Notes: generated by a model from the letters alone, not told the origin. Positions 46,896-56,767 are shown, counted from the first letter of the stretch. The stretch: 64,000 bases of DNA from Pirellulaceae bacterium (GCA_026004795.1 BPJV01000005.1:310001-374000), one strand, 5' to 3'. Made by a program: numbers and translations.

Positions 46896-47747
46896 TTATC
46901 CGCCGTAACCACTGTAGCGGCGCACGCCACGAGCATAGAGGTACCGGGCTATGAAAATCATTCCCACCAACCACAGCGCTTCGACGCCCAACTCCTGCCA
47001 CAACTGGCTGGAAGGGACCTTGCCGAGATAGATCGCCGCGGGGAAATACGCGAGGTAGCGGAAGGGCAGGTAATCAACCGCCCCCCGCCAGCCGACGGGC
47101 AGAAGATCGAGCGGGAACATGTGGCCCGATAAGAAAAAATTTAGCAACATGTAGATGAACAGCAACGAGCTGACTTCCAGGAACCAGAAGCCGATCAGAC
47201 CGATGCACAGGTCGAGAAAAAAGCCCAGGAGGAAAGCGAAGACCAGCGACAGTAGGAAGGCAAGCCCCACCTCGACGGTGGGCCACGCGGGAAAGTAGTC
47301 GCCGCATAGGTAGAAGACGAGGGCGAACGGTCCACAGGCGATGGCGTAGTAGGCGGACTTGTGCGCCATACGTGCCAAGAGCATGAATCCGATCATGTCA
47401 ATTGGTTGCACCAGGTATTTCTTGATTTCCCCTTCGCGGATCTGGCGAGCGACCGTGGAGGCCAGGCCCGGCATGCTGGAAAAGGCCCGTCCGAGCATCG
47501 ACAGCAGGTAGTAAGCAACCATGTCGTGGAAGGAGTAGCCGGCCAGATGGGACTTGCCAGTTGCTGCTGCCGCCGCATCGAAAATCGCCCACCACAAAAA
47601 AATCTGCGTGACGATCGGCAGAAAACGCATCAGGGTGCCCAGAGCAAAGTCCCCACGGTACGCCATCCGTTCCTCTAGGGCGATGCGATAGATGGTCCAC
47701 CACGTAGAGGCGCGTTGCGGCAAAGTGCGCACGGTCCAGGCAATCAC
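46896..47747 (-). CDS. ABC-2 family permease, subunit 1
   Basis: This is a 283-residue permease of the same branch, with RMAYRGDFALGTLMRFLPIV near the start, the coupling stretch QIREGEIKKYLVQPIDMIGF (compare GLDFVLLKPIDTQF in its partner) and about six hydrophobic segments. GTG 47747 overlaps the stop of the ATPase gene (GTGA) and has AGGTGGGAAG upstream; the frame itself is open back to 47909. The two permeases share the xQPID/KPID motif, supporting an ancient duplication and a heterodimeric channel. Confidence 0.9.
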   Translation of the reverse strand: MIAWTVRTLPQRASTWWTIYRIALEERMAYRGDFALGTLMRFLPIVTQIFLWWAIFDAAAAATGKSHLAGYSFHDMVAYYLLSMLGRAFSSMPGLASTVARQIREGEIKKYLVQPIDMIGFMLLARMAHKSAYYAIACGPFALVFYLCGDYFPAWPTVEVGLAFLLSLVFAFLLGFFLDLCIGLIGFWFLEVSSLLFIYMLLNFFLSGHMFPLDLLPVGWRGAVDYLPFRYLAYFPAAIYLGKVPSSQLWQELGVEALWLVGMIFIARYLYARGVRRYSGYGG

Positions 47748-48760
47748 CTTCCCACCTCCACCTCGGCCACGTCGTTTCGGCCAGCGGGCGCATCTTGGAA
47801 AAGTTTGGCAATGATCTCCTCCAAGGGAGGGTCTTCGATAGAGATGTCCACGATTTGGTAGCGCTCGAGGATTCGCGCCAGCACGCGTGTGACATCGCTT
47901 CGCGCACATCGCAGCGTCACTCGCGGCAGCTCCACCGACTCGACTTCCGCCAACATGGACAGCCCGTCGGCAGTCTGTCCTTCGGCCAGTTGCAACCGTA
48001 CGATCCGATTGCCACTGAAACTGTCGATGATTTGATCCAACGATCCATCAAAGTGGATGCGACCATCGGTGATCACCACCACACGCTTGCATAACGCGGC
48101 CACATCCTTCATGTAGTGACTGGTCAGCAAGATCGTAATCCGGCGCTCCTGCTGGTAAAACTTCAGGAACTGTTGAATGTTATGTTGGGCGACTACGTCC
48201 AATCCGATCGTCGGTTCATCCAAGAACAAGACCTCGGGGGAATGCAATAGCGCGGCGATCAGCTCCATTTTCATTCGTTCCCCCAAGGACAATTCACGCA
48301 CAGGGCGTCCGAGGAGAGGGCGGACCTGAAGTAAGTCGGATAATTCGTCCAACCGCCGCGTGAATTCCGTAGGCGGAATGCGGTAGATTTGTTGGTGGAG
48401 GCGGAACGATTCTTGGGCAGGAAGATCCCACCACAACTGATTCTTCTGTCCCATTACCAGCGCAAAACGCCGGCGATATTCGTTATCACGCTCCCAAGGG
48501 ACGAAGCCCATGACGCGGGCCGAACCACTAGTCGGATAGATCACTCCAGAGAGAAGTTTCAACGTGGTCGTCTTGCCGGCTCCGTTGGGGCCGAGGAAGG
48601 CAACGAACTCTCCCTGTTCGACCTGAAGATTGATTCCCCGCACCGCATAAACCTCGCGGTGCTCCCGGTGGAACAAACCCGCGATCGCGGCTTTCAGGCC
48701 CTCGCGCTTCTGGTAGACCCGATAGGTCTTGGTCAAGTTCTCGATTTCAATAATAGCCAT
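47744..48760 (-). CDS. ABC exporter ATP-binding protein (NatA type)
   Basis: This is the cytoplasmic ATPase of the three-gene exporter, 338 residues. Walker A is GPNGAGKTTTLKLLSG, the signature is LSLGERMKMELIAAL, Walker B is VLFLDEPTIGLDVVAQ, and the H-loop follows in TSHYMKDVAALC. The N-terminus (MAIIEIENLTKTYRVYQKRE) and the YAVRGINLQVEQGEFVAFLG stretch are typical of the ATPases that pair with PF06182-type permeases. ATG 48760 is the only sensible start, although the frame is open to 49078. It is first in the operon and divergent from ispF, with a gap of about 245 bases. Confidence 0.94.
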   Translation of the reverse strand: MAIIEIENLTKTYRVYQKREGLKAAIAGLFHREHREVYAVRGINLQVEQGEFVAFLGPNGAGKTTTLKLLSGVIYPTSGSARVMGFVPWERDNEYRRRFALVMGQKNQLWWDLPAQESFRLHQQIYRIPPTEFTRRLDELSDLLQVRPLLGRPVRELSLGERMKMELIAALLHSPEVLFLDEPTIGLDVVAQHNIQQFLKFYQQERRITILLTSHYMKDVAALCKRVVVITDGRIHFDGSLDQIIDSFSGNRIVRLQLAEGQTADGLSMLAEVESVELPRVTLRCARSDVTRVLARILERYQIVDISIEDPPLEEIIAKLFQDAPAGRNDVAEVEVGR

Positions 48761-49004
48761 AGACGCGGGATTATAGGCGGCAGGCCGCTGTTGGTCAGTA
48801 CGCCTTTCCGTTGGCGGGAGAAGATCGCCAACGGCCACGCTCTGGCAATTGCTAATTGCTCGCTGGTCACGAGCGGGAAAGTCGCCCACGGGGGAAGGGT
48901 TGCCGACGTTGGTGCTGGATGGGATAACCATGGGCCGTAGGTGAAGTAGTGGAGAAGGGGGAGAAGCGAGGCGGCGGAGAGGCCAGGAGGTAGGGAGCGC
49001 GAGC

Positions 49005-49481
49005 ATGGAGTTGAGGATCGGACTGGGGCATGACACGCATCGGTTGGAACCCGGTGGGCCACTCAAATTGGGCGGCATCGACTTGGAATTCGATTATCAT
49101 CTGGTTGGCCACAGTGACGCCGATGTGCTGCTCCACGCCATTACCGACGCCCTGCTGGGGGCGGCCAATCTGGGCGACATTGGTAGTCTCTATCCCGATT
49201 CCGATCCGGCCAATCGAGGGCGCGACTCAGCGCAAATGTTGTTGGAAGCCTATATTCGGGTGCAGAGAGAACGATGGCACTTGGTGAATCTCGACTGTGT
49301 CGTCTTGGCCGAGCGACCGAAGCTATTGCCCTATCGCCAGCAAATTCAACGGCGCATTGCCGAGCTTCTCAACATCGATCCGCAGCAGGTGGGGCTGAAA
49401 GGCAAGACCGGTGAATCGGTAGGCGAGGTAGGCGAAGGACGCGTCATTCAAGCGCAATGTGTCTGTTTGCTCAGCCGGTGA
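49005..49481 (+). CDS. ispF: 2-C-methyl-D-erythritol 2,4-cyclodiphosphate synthase
   Basis: IspF forms the cyclodiphosphate in the MEP route to isoprenoids. The 158-residue protein has the family length and motifs: RIGLGHDTHRLEPGGPLKLG (zinc ligands Asp and His), VGHSDADVLLHAITDALLGA, NLGDIGSLYPDSDP and the C-terminal VGLKGKTGESVGEVGEGRVI. All metal ligands are in place. The ATG is preceded by AGGAGG about 15 bases away and GGGAG nearer. The gene stands alone, and feeds the isoprenoid chain that menaquinone also needs. Confidence 0.96.
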   Translation: MELRIGLGHDTHRLEPGGPLKLGGIDLEFDYHLVGHSDADVLLHAITDALLGAANLGDIGSLYPDSDPANRGRDSAQMLLEAYIRVQRERWHLVNLDCVVLAERPKLLPYRQQIQRRIAELLNIDPQQVGLKGKTGESVGEVGEGRVIQAQCVCLLSR

Positions 49482-49537
49482 CGGGGACACCAATCCGGGG
49501 CGAAGAGTTGACCCGGCGGTCGTGAACTCTCACAATT

Positions 49538-51164
49538 GTGGAAAAGTTCGCGAATGTTCTGGCCTTTCTGGCGATCGGATTCATGACCCAGTCTATCCCA
49601 GGTCGAAATGGATTGCCCCCCGGCGGGCATGCCGTTCCCGAGGAGCTGTTGCAGCAAGGGTTGGATGAACGGGAGCGACTGCGTAGGCGAGTGGAAGCTG
49701 CCCGCGCGGAGTTGGATCTGTTGGAGTTGGAAGCGGCCCTGCGGCAGGCCGAGCAAGGAGAGCCCTCCGCGCTGCAACAATGGTTTGCCCAACGTGGGCA
49801 GGCGTCTCACGGGCCGGCCACGCCCATCGAAAGCTGGGAAGTGATCGTTCCCTTCTGCGAAGCGCGCCTAAAATCGGCTTCCCCCATCGACGCCAGGCCG
49901 ACAGGCGGGAAGGACCCGGCGGAACAACAGGCCGTGGTCGGCGGCCAATGGCCAGATCCGGCGGCCACAGGCGTCGAAGCGGCCTGGCCGCGGAAGGACG
50001 CCGCGCCAATCGATGGTGGTGCAGGTGATTCGCTCCTCGGGGGCACACCGCAGACGTTAGGAAACGCCGGGAGCGATCCAGGCGTCGTCGCAGATCTTAC
50101 CGGCAGTGCCCGGAAAAATGGCGTGGTTGGTACGACCGAGGCGGGATCGAACTCCAAGCGTGTTGCCTACTCTGCTCCCGCTCTCGCCGTAGAGATGGCC
50201 GACGGCAGCGGTGGTATCCGCAAGCGTTCGCTGGTCAAAAAGGTGCGCACGCGAGGGGTCGCGGCCAGTGCCATCGCTCACCTGCTGCTATTGTTGCTCT
50301 TGGCGATGGTCACGCTGCGCAATGCTCCCCCGCCGACCGGCATGGCGTTTGAGGCAGCGACGCCGATGCCAGAGGAGGTGGAGGTGGTGGAGATGCCCGA
50401 GCCGATGGAGGTCGACGCGCCCGCAGAATCGACGGAGAAGGTCGATCCGCCAGCGGCAGTCGAGCTGAGCGACCTCAGCGAGCAGTTGGCCGAGCAGTTC
50501 GAGTCGACGGAACTCCTGGCTGTCGATCCAGCTTCCCCGGCCAGCCCCTCCGCCGTCGAGGCAAGCAAACTGTTCGCCTCCAATTCTGCCGCCATGGCGA
50601 CCGTGACGGCGCAGTTCTTTGGGGCGGCGGCGGGAGGCAACGCCTTTTGCTATGTCATCGACGGTTCGGGAAGCATGCGCGGTGGGCCCTGGGAAGCGGC
50701 CAAAGGGGGAGCTCATCCGCTCGTTGGCCAGTCTCCGCCCCCATCAGCGGTTCTATGTCATTTTCTTCAACCGCAAGGTTCACGCCATCGGGCTTCCAGG
50801 GGAGGCTGAACCGGCCGATCATTTGCTCTACGCCACCGAAGAGAATGTCAAGCACGCGCAGCGATGGCTGCAGACGTTGGAAGTCGACGTAGGGGCTCCG
50901 CCGATCAAAGCCCTGGAGTTGGCCATCTCCCTGGAGCCGGACGCGATCTATTTGCTCACCGATGGCGTTACCACCGTCGACGTGGCCGGCTATCTGCGGG
51001 AAGTCAACCGGGTGCACGATCTGATCTATGGCGAGCAAGTCAAGGTGCCCATTCACACCATCGCTTTCTACTCGATGGATGGCCAGGCATTGTTGCGAAG
51101 GATCGCTCAAGAGAACAACGGGCAATTCGTCTACGTACCCGACCCGCGACGGCCCGGCCGGTAA
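49538..51164 (+). pseudogene. von Willebrand A protein split by a one-base frameshift
   Basis: Two overlapping plus-strand frames together give one protein. The first (49538-50809) carries a coiled-coil-like start (LLQQGLDERERLRRRVEAAR), a low-complexity linker, one membrane helix (AIAHLLLLLLLAMVTL, about residue 248) and an acidic stretch, then the vWA MIDAS start YVIDGSGSMRGGPWEAAKG. The second frame continues the same domain: ELIRSLASLRPHQRFYVIFF, IKALELAISLEPDAIYLLTD and DGQALLRRIAQENNGQFVYV. The switch is at AAAGGGGG (50702-50709): one G fewer restores GELIRSL. This is a +1 break at a homopolymer, a sequencing error or a real mutation. Starts at GTG 49538 or ATG 49583 are possible. The vWA domain would be extracytoplasmic. 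Confidence 0.85.
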
Positions 51165-51430
51165 GCATTGCCCGACGTTCCTCGCTACGTGTTTGGATTG
51201 AGGGCGTCAGGTGGAAGGCACTGTGGCACCGCGGTCGGCGGGACAGCCGCCGAGCGGGACGGTCTGTCGATGTTCCCAGCCTGGCGACTTCATTGCCGCA
51301 GGGCGTGCAGCGGGGGCAGGGCACGGCAACTGGGGACGCTGTCCTTCCGTGATCGCGTTGTGCCACCTAGAATGTGGAGCCAGATTGTTGGCGGTCGTTT
51401 CGCAGCTTGTTCCCACAGGGCGTTGAGCAA

Positions 51431-52540
51431 ATGGCAACAGATACGGTCCAAAGTCGCGTATTCAATTTTTCCGCTGGTCCAGCCGTCATGCCGCTTCCGG
51501 TGCTCGAGCGGATTCGAGAAGAAATGTTGTGCCTGCCTGGGGCAGGGGCGTCGATCCTTGAAATCTCCCATCGCAGCAAAGAATACATCGCCGTGCAGCA
51601 ACAGGCCAAGCAACGGCTCATGCGCTTGCTGGGGTTAGATGACCGATTCGAGGTGCTTTTTCTGCAGGGAGGCGCGAGGCTCCAATTCTCCATGGTGCCG
51701 ATCAATCTACTGCGGGGAAGAACTCAACCGGCGCAGTACGTGATTACCGGTTCCTGGGGGAAGAAGGCTCTGGAGGAGGCCCAGAAGGAAGGTCCGGTGG
51801 AAGTCGTCTACGATGGTAAATCGCACAACTATAGTCGCTTGCCTGATCCCTCGGAGTTGAGCTTGGCTGCCGACGCATCCTACGTGCACATCACCAGCAA
51901 CGAGACCATTCAAGGTATTCAGTTTCAGACGGATCTGGACACTGGCGGAGCTCCGTTGGTGTGCGATGCCTCGAGCGATTTCCTGTGCCGGCCGCTGGAC
52001 ATCGAGCGCTACGGAGTGATCTACGCTTGCGCACAAAAGAACGCTGGGCCGGCTGGGGTAACGGTAGTGGTGATTCGCAAAGAGTTGTTGGAGCGGACGC
52101 CGGACAACTTGCCAGGGTATCTGAGCTACCGTAATCACGCCGAAGCCGATTCGATGTGGAACACGCCTCCGACCTTTGCCGTCTACGCCTTGGGGCTGGT
52201 GGCTCAGTGGCTGGAAGAGACGGTTGGAGGACTGGATAAGATGTTGGAGGTCAACAAGAGGAAGGCAGCGAGACTGTACGAAGTGCTGGATGCGTATCCC
52301 ACGTTCTACCTGGGCCATGCGCGCCCAGAAGACCGATCGCTGATGAATGTCACCTTCCGGTTGGCCCAGCCGGAGTTGGAGGCGGAGTTTCTTAGCCAGG
52401 CTGCCGCGCAGGGGCTTAGCGGTCTAAAGGGGCATCGCAGCGTTGGTGGTATGCGTGCCAGTATTTACAATGCGATGCCCATCGAAGGTGTGGCTGCCTT
52501 GGCGGACTTCATGCGCGAATTCGCCGCTCGCCACGCCTAG
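51431..52540 (+). CDS. serC: Phosphoserine aminotransferase
   Basis: SerC converts 3-phosphohydroxypyruvate to phosphoserine with glutamate and PLP. The 369-residue protein starts RVFNFSAGPAVMPLPVLERI, a family hallmark, and has EISHRSKEYIAV, LFLQGGARLQFSMVPINLL, VHITSNETIQGIQF, the PLP lysine in YACAQKNAGPAGVTVVVIRK and the C-terminal GHRSVGGMRASIYNAMPIEG. Both signature regions are intact. ATG 51431 fits the family; the frame is open from 51374. It is followed by serA 174 bases downstream, and the two catalyse consecutive steps of serine synthesis. Confidence 0.97.
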   Translation: MATDTVQSRVFNFSAGPAVMPLPVLERIREEMLCLPGAGASILEISHRSKEYIAVQQQAKQRLMRLLGLDDRFEVLFLQGGARLQFSMVPINLLRGRTQPAQYVITGSWGKKALEEAQKEGPVEVVYDGKSHNYSRLPDPSELSLAADASYVHITSNETIQGIQFQTDLDTGGAPLVCDASSDFLCRPLDIERYGVIYACAQKNAGPAGVTVVVIRKELLERTPDNLPGYLSYRNHAEADSMWNTPPTFAVYALGLVAQWLEETVGGLDKMLEVNKRKAARLYEVLDAYPTFYLGHARPEDRSLMNVTFRLAQPELEAEFLSQAAAQGLSGLKGHRSVGGMRASIYNAMPIEGVAALADFMREFAARHA

Positions 52541-52714
52541 GCCTGCCGGTCGGCAGTCTGGCGATGGACGCATGGTTGCCGACGAAGATCAGATGGGGGA
52601 GGGTCGTTTTTTCTGCAGCGTTGAAGTTGCCCATCCAGTCGATTGAGACGCTGAGGAAGGGACGGCCGGCCAGGTGGATTTTGGATATTGGAACAGCCAT
52701 AAAAGAAGACCGTC

Positions 52715-54346
52715 ATGAGTAAATTTCGAATCGGAGTATTGGATTCTATCGCTCCTGAGGGGATTGCGCTCCTGGATGCCGAGCCGGCATGCGAATATGA
52801 AGTGCGTACGGGGTTGAAGGGAGAGGATTTGCGGCAGGCGCTCAACGAGTTTGATGGCGTGATCATCCGCAGCGGGGTGAAGATCACCGCCGACGCGTTG
52901 GAGGGGAACAAGCGACTGCGGGCGATTGTCCGCGCAGGTGTGGGCACGGATAACATTGACAAGCAGGCGGCCACGCGCCTCGGCATCGTCGTCATGAACA
53001 CACCGTCGGGCAACACGCTTTCCACGGCCGAGCACGCCTTCGCGCTGATGTTGGCCTTGTCACGGAACATCGCCCCGGCCTATCAGTCCTTGATAGAAGG
53101 GCGCTGGGATCGCAAGAGTTACATGGGGACTCAGTTGGCCGACAAGACGCTGGGCATTGTCGGCATGGGGCGGATCGGTCGCGAGGTGGCCAGTCGGGCT
53201 TTAGCCTTCCGCATGAAAGTTCTCGCCTACGACCCGTTTCTTACCGATGAACAGGCGACGAAATTGGGAGTGCAGCGGGTCGAGTCGGTGGACGCCATGC
53301 TGCCGCAGGTCGACTACTTGACGGTACATACACCGTTGACCGACGAGACTCGCAATCTGATCGATTTTCCACAGTTGGAGAAGCTCAAACCGGGGGTGCG
53401 ATTAATCAACTGCGCCCGCGGTGGGATCTACAACGAAGCGGCGTTGGTGCAAGGGCTGCAGTCGGGCCGCATCGCGGGAGTGGCGTTGGACGTATTCGAA
53501 TCCGAGCCATGCACCGACAGCCCGCTATTCGGAATGCCTGGTGTCGTATGTACGCCGCATCTCGGCGCCAGTACCGAGGAGGCGCAGACGCAAGTGGCTG
53601 TCGAGGGGATACAATTGCTTCTGGGCTACCTCAAGAACGGGGAAATTCGTCACGCGGTGAATGTAGCGGCCATCGATCCGAAAACGCTGGCCGCGCTGAG
53701 GAGTTACTTGGACGTGGCCTACCGCCTGGGGCTATTTCTCTCCCAGTGGCACGGCGGTTCGATCGACAGAGTTCAGTTGACCTACCGCGGGGAAGTTGCC
53801 GAGCGGCAGACGGATTTGTTGACCAGCGCCTTTTGCGCCGGATTGCTGGAGCGGGCGCTGGAAGAGGACGTGAATATCATCAACGCCCAGATGTTGCTCC
53901 GCGAACGTGGGATCGAGTTGCAGGAGCAGCGGCAGCAGGATCACGGTGCCTTCCGCTCCTCGGTCGTTGCTCTAGTGCATGGTGATGCTCGCCAGGCACA
54001 AGCCGCCGGGACGGTCTTCGGTCATACGATGCCGCGTCTGGTGATGATCGATGATTATCGCCTGGAATCGTATCTCGATGGCCACCTGCTGGTGTTCACG
54101 CACCAAGATGTTCCAGGCATTATTGGGAAGGTGGGGACGATCTTTGGCGAGCATGGAATCAATATTGCGCAGATGGCGGTGGGGCGAGCCGAGGAAGCGC
54201 CCGGCGGACACGCCATCGGTGTGCTCAATCTCGACACGCCCCCCAGCGACGAAGCGTTGCGGGAGTTGTTAAACGTGCCGGCCATTCAACGCGTACAACC
54301 GATCGAGTTGCCGCCGGCCGGTAGCTTGCCGTCATGGTTGCAGTAA
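52715..54346 (+). CDS. serA: D-3-phosphoglycerate dehydrogenase
   Basis: SerA oxidises 3-phosphoglycerate to 3-phosphohydroxypyruvate, the first step of serine synthesis. The 543-residue protein is the long form. The order is a substrate-binding part (GVIIRSGVKITADALE, RAGVGTDNIDKQAATRLGI), a Rossmann NAD domain (LGIVGMGRIGREVASRALAF), the catalytic CARGGIYNEAAL and HLGASTEEAQ segments, an intervening domain (about 320-450) and a C-terminal ACT domain (HLLVFTHQDVPGIIGKVGTI, INIAQMAVGRAEEAPGGHAI). The ACT domain implies serine feedback control. It follows serC and precedes the zinc-ribbon gene after 12 bases. Confidence 0.97.
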   Translation: MSKFRIGVLDSIAPEGIALLDAEPACEYEVRTGLKGEDLRQALNEFDGVIIRSGVKITADALEGNKRLRAIVRAGVGTDNIDKQAATRLGIVVMNTPSGNTLSTAEHAFALMLALSRNIAPAYQSLIEGRWDRKSYMGTQLADKTLGIVGMGRIGREVASRALAFRMKVLAYDPFLTDEQATKLGVQRVESVDAMLPQVDYLTVHTPLTDETRNLIDFPQLEKLKPGVRLINCARGGIYNEAALVQGLQSGRIAGVALDVFESEPCTDSPLFGMPGVVCTPHLGASTEEAQTQVAVEGIQLLLGYLKNGEIRHAVNVAAIDPKTLAALRSYLDVAYRLGLFLSQWHGGSIDRVQLTYRGEVAERQTDLLTSAFCAGLLERALEEDVNIINAQMLLRERGIELQEQRQQDHGAFRSSVVALVHGDARQAQAAGTVFGHTMPRLVMIDDYRLESYLDGHLLVFTHQDVPGIIGKVGTIFGEHGINIAQMAVGRAEEAPGGHAIGVLNLDTPPSDEALRELLNVPAIQRVQPIELPPAGSLPSWLQ

Positions 54347-54358
54347 AAGTAAGGTTTC

Positions 54359-55327
54359 ATGGACATCGATGTTGCCAGTCGTTGCACCGTTTGTCGCTGC
54401 TACGTCGACCATGAGGACCTCTTTTGCGCCAATTGCGGCGCTGAACATGAAACGACGGCTCCCCCGCCTCCCTCGCAGATGGTGGTCAGCTTCACTTGCC
54501 AATCGTGCGGCGCCTCGATGCGTTACGACGCGGCCGCGCGTGCCTTGCGCTGCCCATTTTGTGGAAGTACTCGCGTTCAGGAGCAGCCGCCGCATCGAGA
54601 GGTCGTTGCCGAGCGGATGGTCGCGCCGCGGATCGGTCGAGCCAAGGCGGAGCAGATTTTGCGTGCATGGTTGCGCAAAGGATTTTGGCGACCAAGCGAT
54701 GCGGAGGCGGCCAGTCGCATCGCCGAGATGACTGGCGTCTTCGTCCCCTTTTGGGTGTTCTCCGTGGAAACGTCGACTCGCTGGACGGCTGATGTGTCTC
54801 CTCCACCCCCTGGCCGTCATGGTACCTGGCGCCCCGTCTATGGGAAGTTTGCCAGTCGTTACGAACAGGTGCTCGTCCCGGCCAGTAGCGTGTTGACGGT
54901 GGCCGAGACGGAGGCGATCGCACCGTTCGAGTTGGACGAGTCGCCGGTGGAGCCCGAGCCGGTGCCTCGGGGATGGGTGGTCGAGTCGTTCAAATTGTCC
55001 CGGAAAGCGGTGCGTCCTGTGGCACGAGGCGTGATCGAGCAGTTAGAGCTTGCACAAGCAGTTGCACAATGCGGAGGACGACGTCATCGCCATGTACATG
55101 TCAACGTGCAACTAGAAGGGCTCGTCGGTCGGCCCGCGCTAATCCCAATTTGGATTCTGGTTTACCATTACCGCAAGCGGCCCCATCGAGTGCTGATCAA
55201 TGGTCAGACGGGTAAGATCCATGGCCAGGCACCATTCGCCGTTGTCAAGCTCGCCGTTCTTATCCTCGTGGCCGTCATCGTTCTGGTGGTGCTGCTGGCG
55301 GTGGGCGTGTTGGTCAGTTCGCGGTAG
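54359..55327 (+). CDS. Zinc-ribbon protein with C-terminal membrane anchor
   Basis: This 322-residue protein has two N-terminal zinc-ribbon-like units. The first is RCTVCRCYVDHEDLFCANCG (C-x2-C and C-x2-C), and the second FTCQSCGASMRYDAAARALR, followed by CPFCGS. A middle part carries ARAWLRKGFWRPSD-like helices and FVPFWVFSVETSTRW, and the C-terminus is a single hydrophobic helix (VVKLAVLILVAVIVLVVLLA, about 293-315). I recognise the arrangement from other bacterial TFIIB-type ribbon membrane proteins, whose function is unknown. It lies 12 bases after serA and could be co-transcribed. The stop is followed at once by a strong hairpin. Confidence 0.82.
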   Translation: MDIDVASRCTVCRCYVDHEDLFCANCGAEHETTAPPPPSQMVVSFTCQSCGASMRYDAAARALRCPFCGSTRVQEQPPHREVVAERMVAPRIGRAKAEQILRAWLRKGFWRPSDAEAASRIAEMTGVFVPFWVFSVETSTRWTADVSPPPPGRHGTWRPVYGKFASRYEQVLVPASSVLTVAETEAIAPFELDESPVEPEPVPRGWVVESFKLSRKAVRPVARGVIEQLELAQAVAQCGGRRHRHVHVNVQLEGLVGRPALIPIWILVYHYRKRPHRVLINGQTGKIHGQAPFAVVKLAVLILVAVIVLVVLLAVGVLVSSR

Positions 55328-55333
55328 ACATAT

Positions 55334-55353
55334 CAGGAGGAGGAATCCTCCTG
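55334..55353 (+). terminator. Hairpin right after the zinc-ribbon gene
   Basis: CAGGAGGA (55334-55341), loop GGAA (55342-55345) and TCCTCCTG (55346-55353) form a perfect 8-bp stem with a GNRA-type tetraloop, seven bases after the stop codon. No T-run follows, so it is either an atypical terminator or an RNA-stabilising hairpin. The left arm happens to equal a Shine-Dalgarno sequence. Confidence 0.45.
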
Positions 55354-55729
55354 CAGAAGAGGTGATCGCGAACTGGGAGCGGGAGCCTAGGGAGCAGGGC
55401 GTTCCCGCGGAGAATGATGCTCTCACCCGCACCATTGCCCCTCAGGCTGTGTTCCCTGTTGCCGGTTCACGTCAAGCTGTGGTGGCAGGTGGCCACGAGC
55501 CAGTTGTGCTCGCCTGCCTCCGGGGACGCCCGCCCCTCGTTCTCAGGGTAGGGAGGCGTGATGGCCAGCCAGTCTCTTTGCTAGCTTTCCTATTTGCCGG
55601 GTCTCGCATGTCGTAGTTCGTTCCTTTCCGCTATGATTGAAAACAAAGCAGGGTGGCTAGTCGGGACGCCACGGCGGGGCCGCAGAGCTAGGGATAACAA
55701 GCGTCGGATGTGGTTAGGGAGAGCGAACG
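55354..55729. other. Intergenic stretch before ruvB
   Basis: About 376 bases without a supported gene. Frames on both strands are chance-like. Apart from the hairpin at its left edge I see no promoter or other site that I can defend. Confidence 0.35.
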
Positions 55730-56767
55730 GTGGTACGAGAGTCGATGATGCAGCCGCCAGCGCCACAGGAGGAAAACGATTCGGCGCTGCGCCCCAAGCG
55801 AATTGCAGATATGATCGGCCAACGGGCAGTGATTGACGTGTTGCAGATCGCCATCGATGCGGCCCGCAAGCGTGACGAGCCGTTGGGGCATATTCTTTTT
55901 GATGGCCCACCGGGACTCGGCAAGACGACTTTTGCCACGTGCATCCCGCGGGAGCTGGGGGTGTCCGTGCAGATGGCTAGTGGCCCCGCCTTGAAGGCCC
56001 CCAAGGACATCATCCCCTACTTAACCAACCTCGAAGACCGGTCGGTGTTGTTTATCGATGAGATTCATCGGCTACCCAAAGCAGTAGAAGAATACCTGTA
56101 CACTGCGATGGAGGATTTTCGAATCGACATCGTATTGGGAGAGGGCGTCAGCGCCCGGACGCTCAATCTGCAGCTCAAGCCGTTCACCCTGATCGGTGCC
56201 ACCACCCGCGCCGGCATGCTCAGTGGGCCGCTCCGTGATCGTTTTCAAATCCGCGAGCATCTGGGATTCTATTCGCTGGGAGAGTTGACGGCTATCGTGC
56301 AAACGAATGCCCAGAAGCTGGGGGTGGAGATTCACGACGAGGCGGCCGAGGAGATTGCGCGTCGCAGTCGCGGTACGCCCCGGGTGGCAAACAATCGGTT
56401 GTTGTGGGTGCGCGATTATGCGATGAGCAAAGCCGACGGGCGGGTTGATCGGGCCATCGTCGTCGACGCGATGCGCATGATCGGCGTGGATCCGCTGGGG
56501 TTGGATCGTCAAGATCGACGGTATCTGGAGACACTTATTCGAGTCTTCGGCGGCGGACCAGCGGGGATTGAAGCGATCGCGCATACCATGAATGTGCCGT
56601 CCGATACTTTGGTAGACGAGGTGGAGCCGTTCCTGTTGCGTTCGGAGTTGATGATCCGGACGACGCGCGGACGCTGTGCGACTCCGTTGGCATTCGAGCA
56701 TTTACAAGTCTTTCCACCGAGCGGTGGAAAACGATCCGGGCAGCTTCCGTTGTTTCCCGAAGAATGA
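55730..56767 (+). CDS. ruvB: Holliday junction branch migration helicase RuvB
   Basis: RuvB is the hexameric AAA+ motor that moves Holliday junctions with RuvA. The 345-residue protein has the family layout: LRPKRIADMIGQRAVIDVLQ, Walker A ILFDGPPGLGKTTFA, Walker B VLFIDEIHRLPKAVEEYLYT, sensor 1 in FTLIGATTRAGMLSGPLRDR, and a C-terminal winged helix (DPLGLDRQDRRYLETLIRVF, GPAGIEAIAHTMN). The sensor-2 segment reads TPRVANNRLLWVRDYA where Escherichia coli has TPRIANRLLRRVRDFA: an extra Asn and a Trp, a change I recall in other planctomycetes. GTG 55730 is the likely start. No ruvA or ruvC is adjacent. Confidence 0.96.
   Translation: MVRESMMQPPAPQEENDSALRPKRIADMIGQRAVIDVLQIAIDAARKRDEPLGHILFDGPPGLGKTTFATCIPRELGVSVQMASGPALKAPKDIIPYLTNLEDRSVLFIDEIHRLPKAVEEYLYTAMEDFRIDIVLGEGVSARTLNLQLKPFTLIGATTRAGMLSGPLRDRFQIREHLGFYSLGELTAIVQTNAQKLGVEIHDEAAEEIARRSRGTPRVANNRLLWVRDYAMSKADGRVDRAIVVDAMRMIGVDPLGLDRQDRRYLETLIRVFGGGPAGIEAIAHTMNVPSDTLVDEVEPFLLRSELMIRTTRGRCATPLAFEHLQVFPPSGGKRSGQLPLFPEE

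Noticed and set aside
50702-50709. Programmed -1 ribosomal frameshift at AAAGGGGG
   Set aside because: The downstream frame needs a +1 shift, and the run is not in the X-XXY-YYZ phase required for a -1 event.
56341-56440. Sensor-2 change in RuvB (ANNRLLWVRDYA) as a damaging mutation
   Set aside because: The segment keeps its length and I recall the same variant in other planctomycetes, so it is probably a lineage feature.
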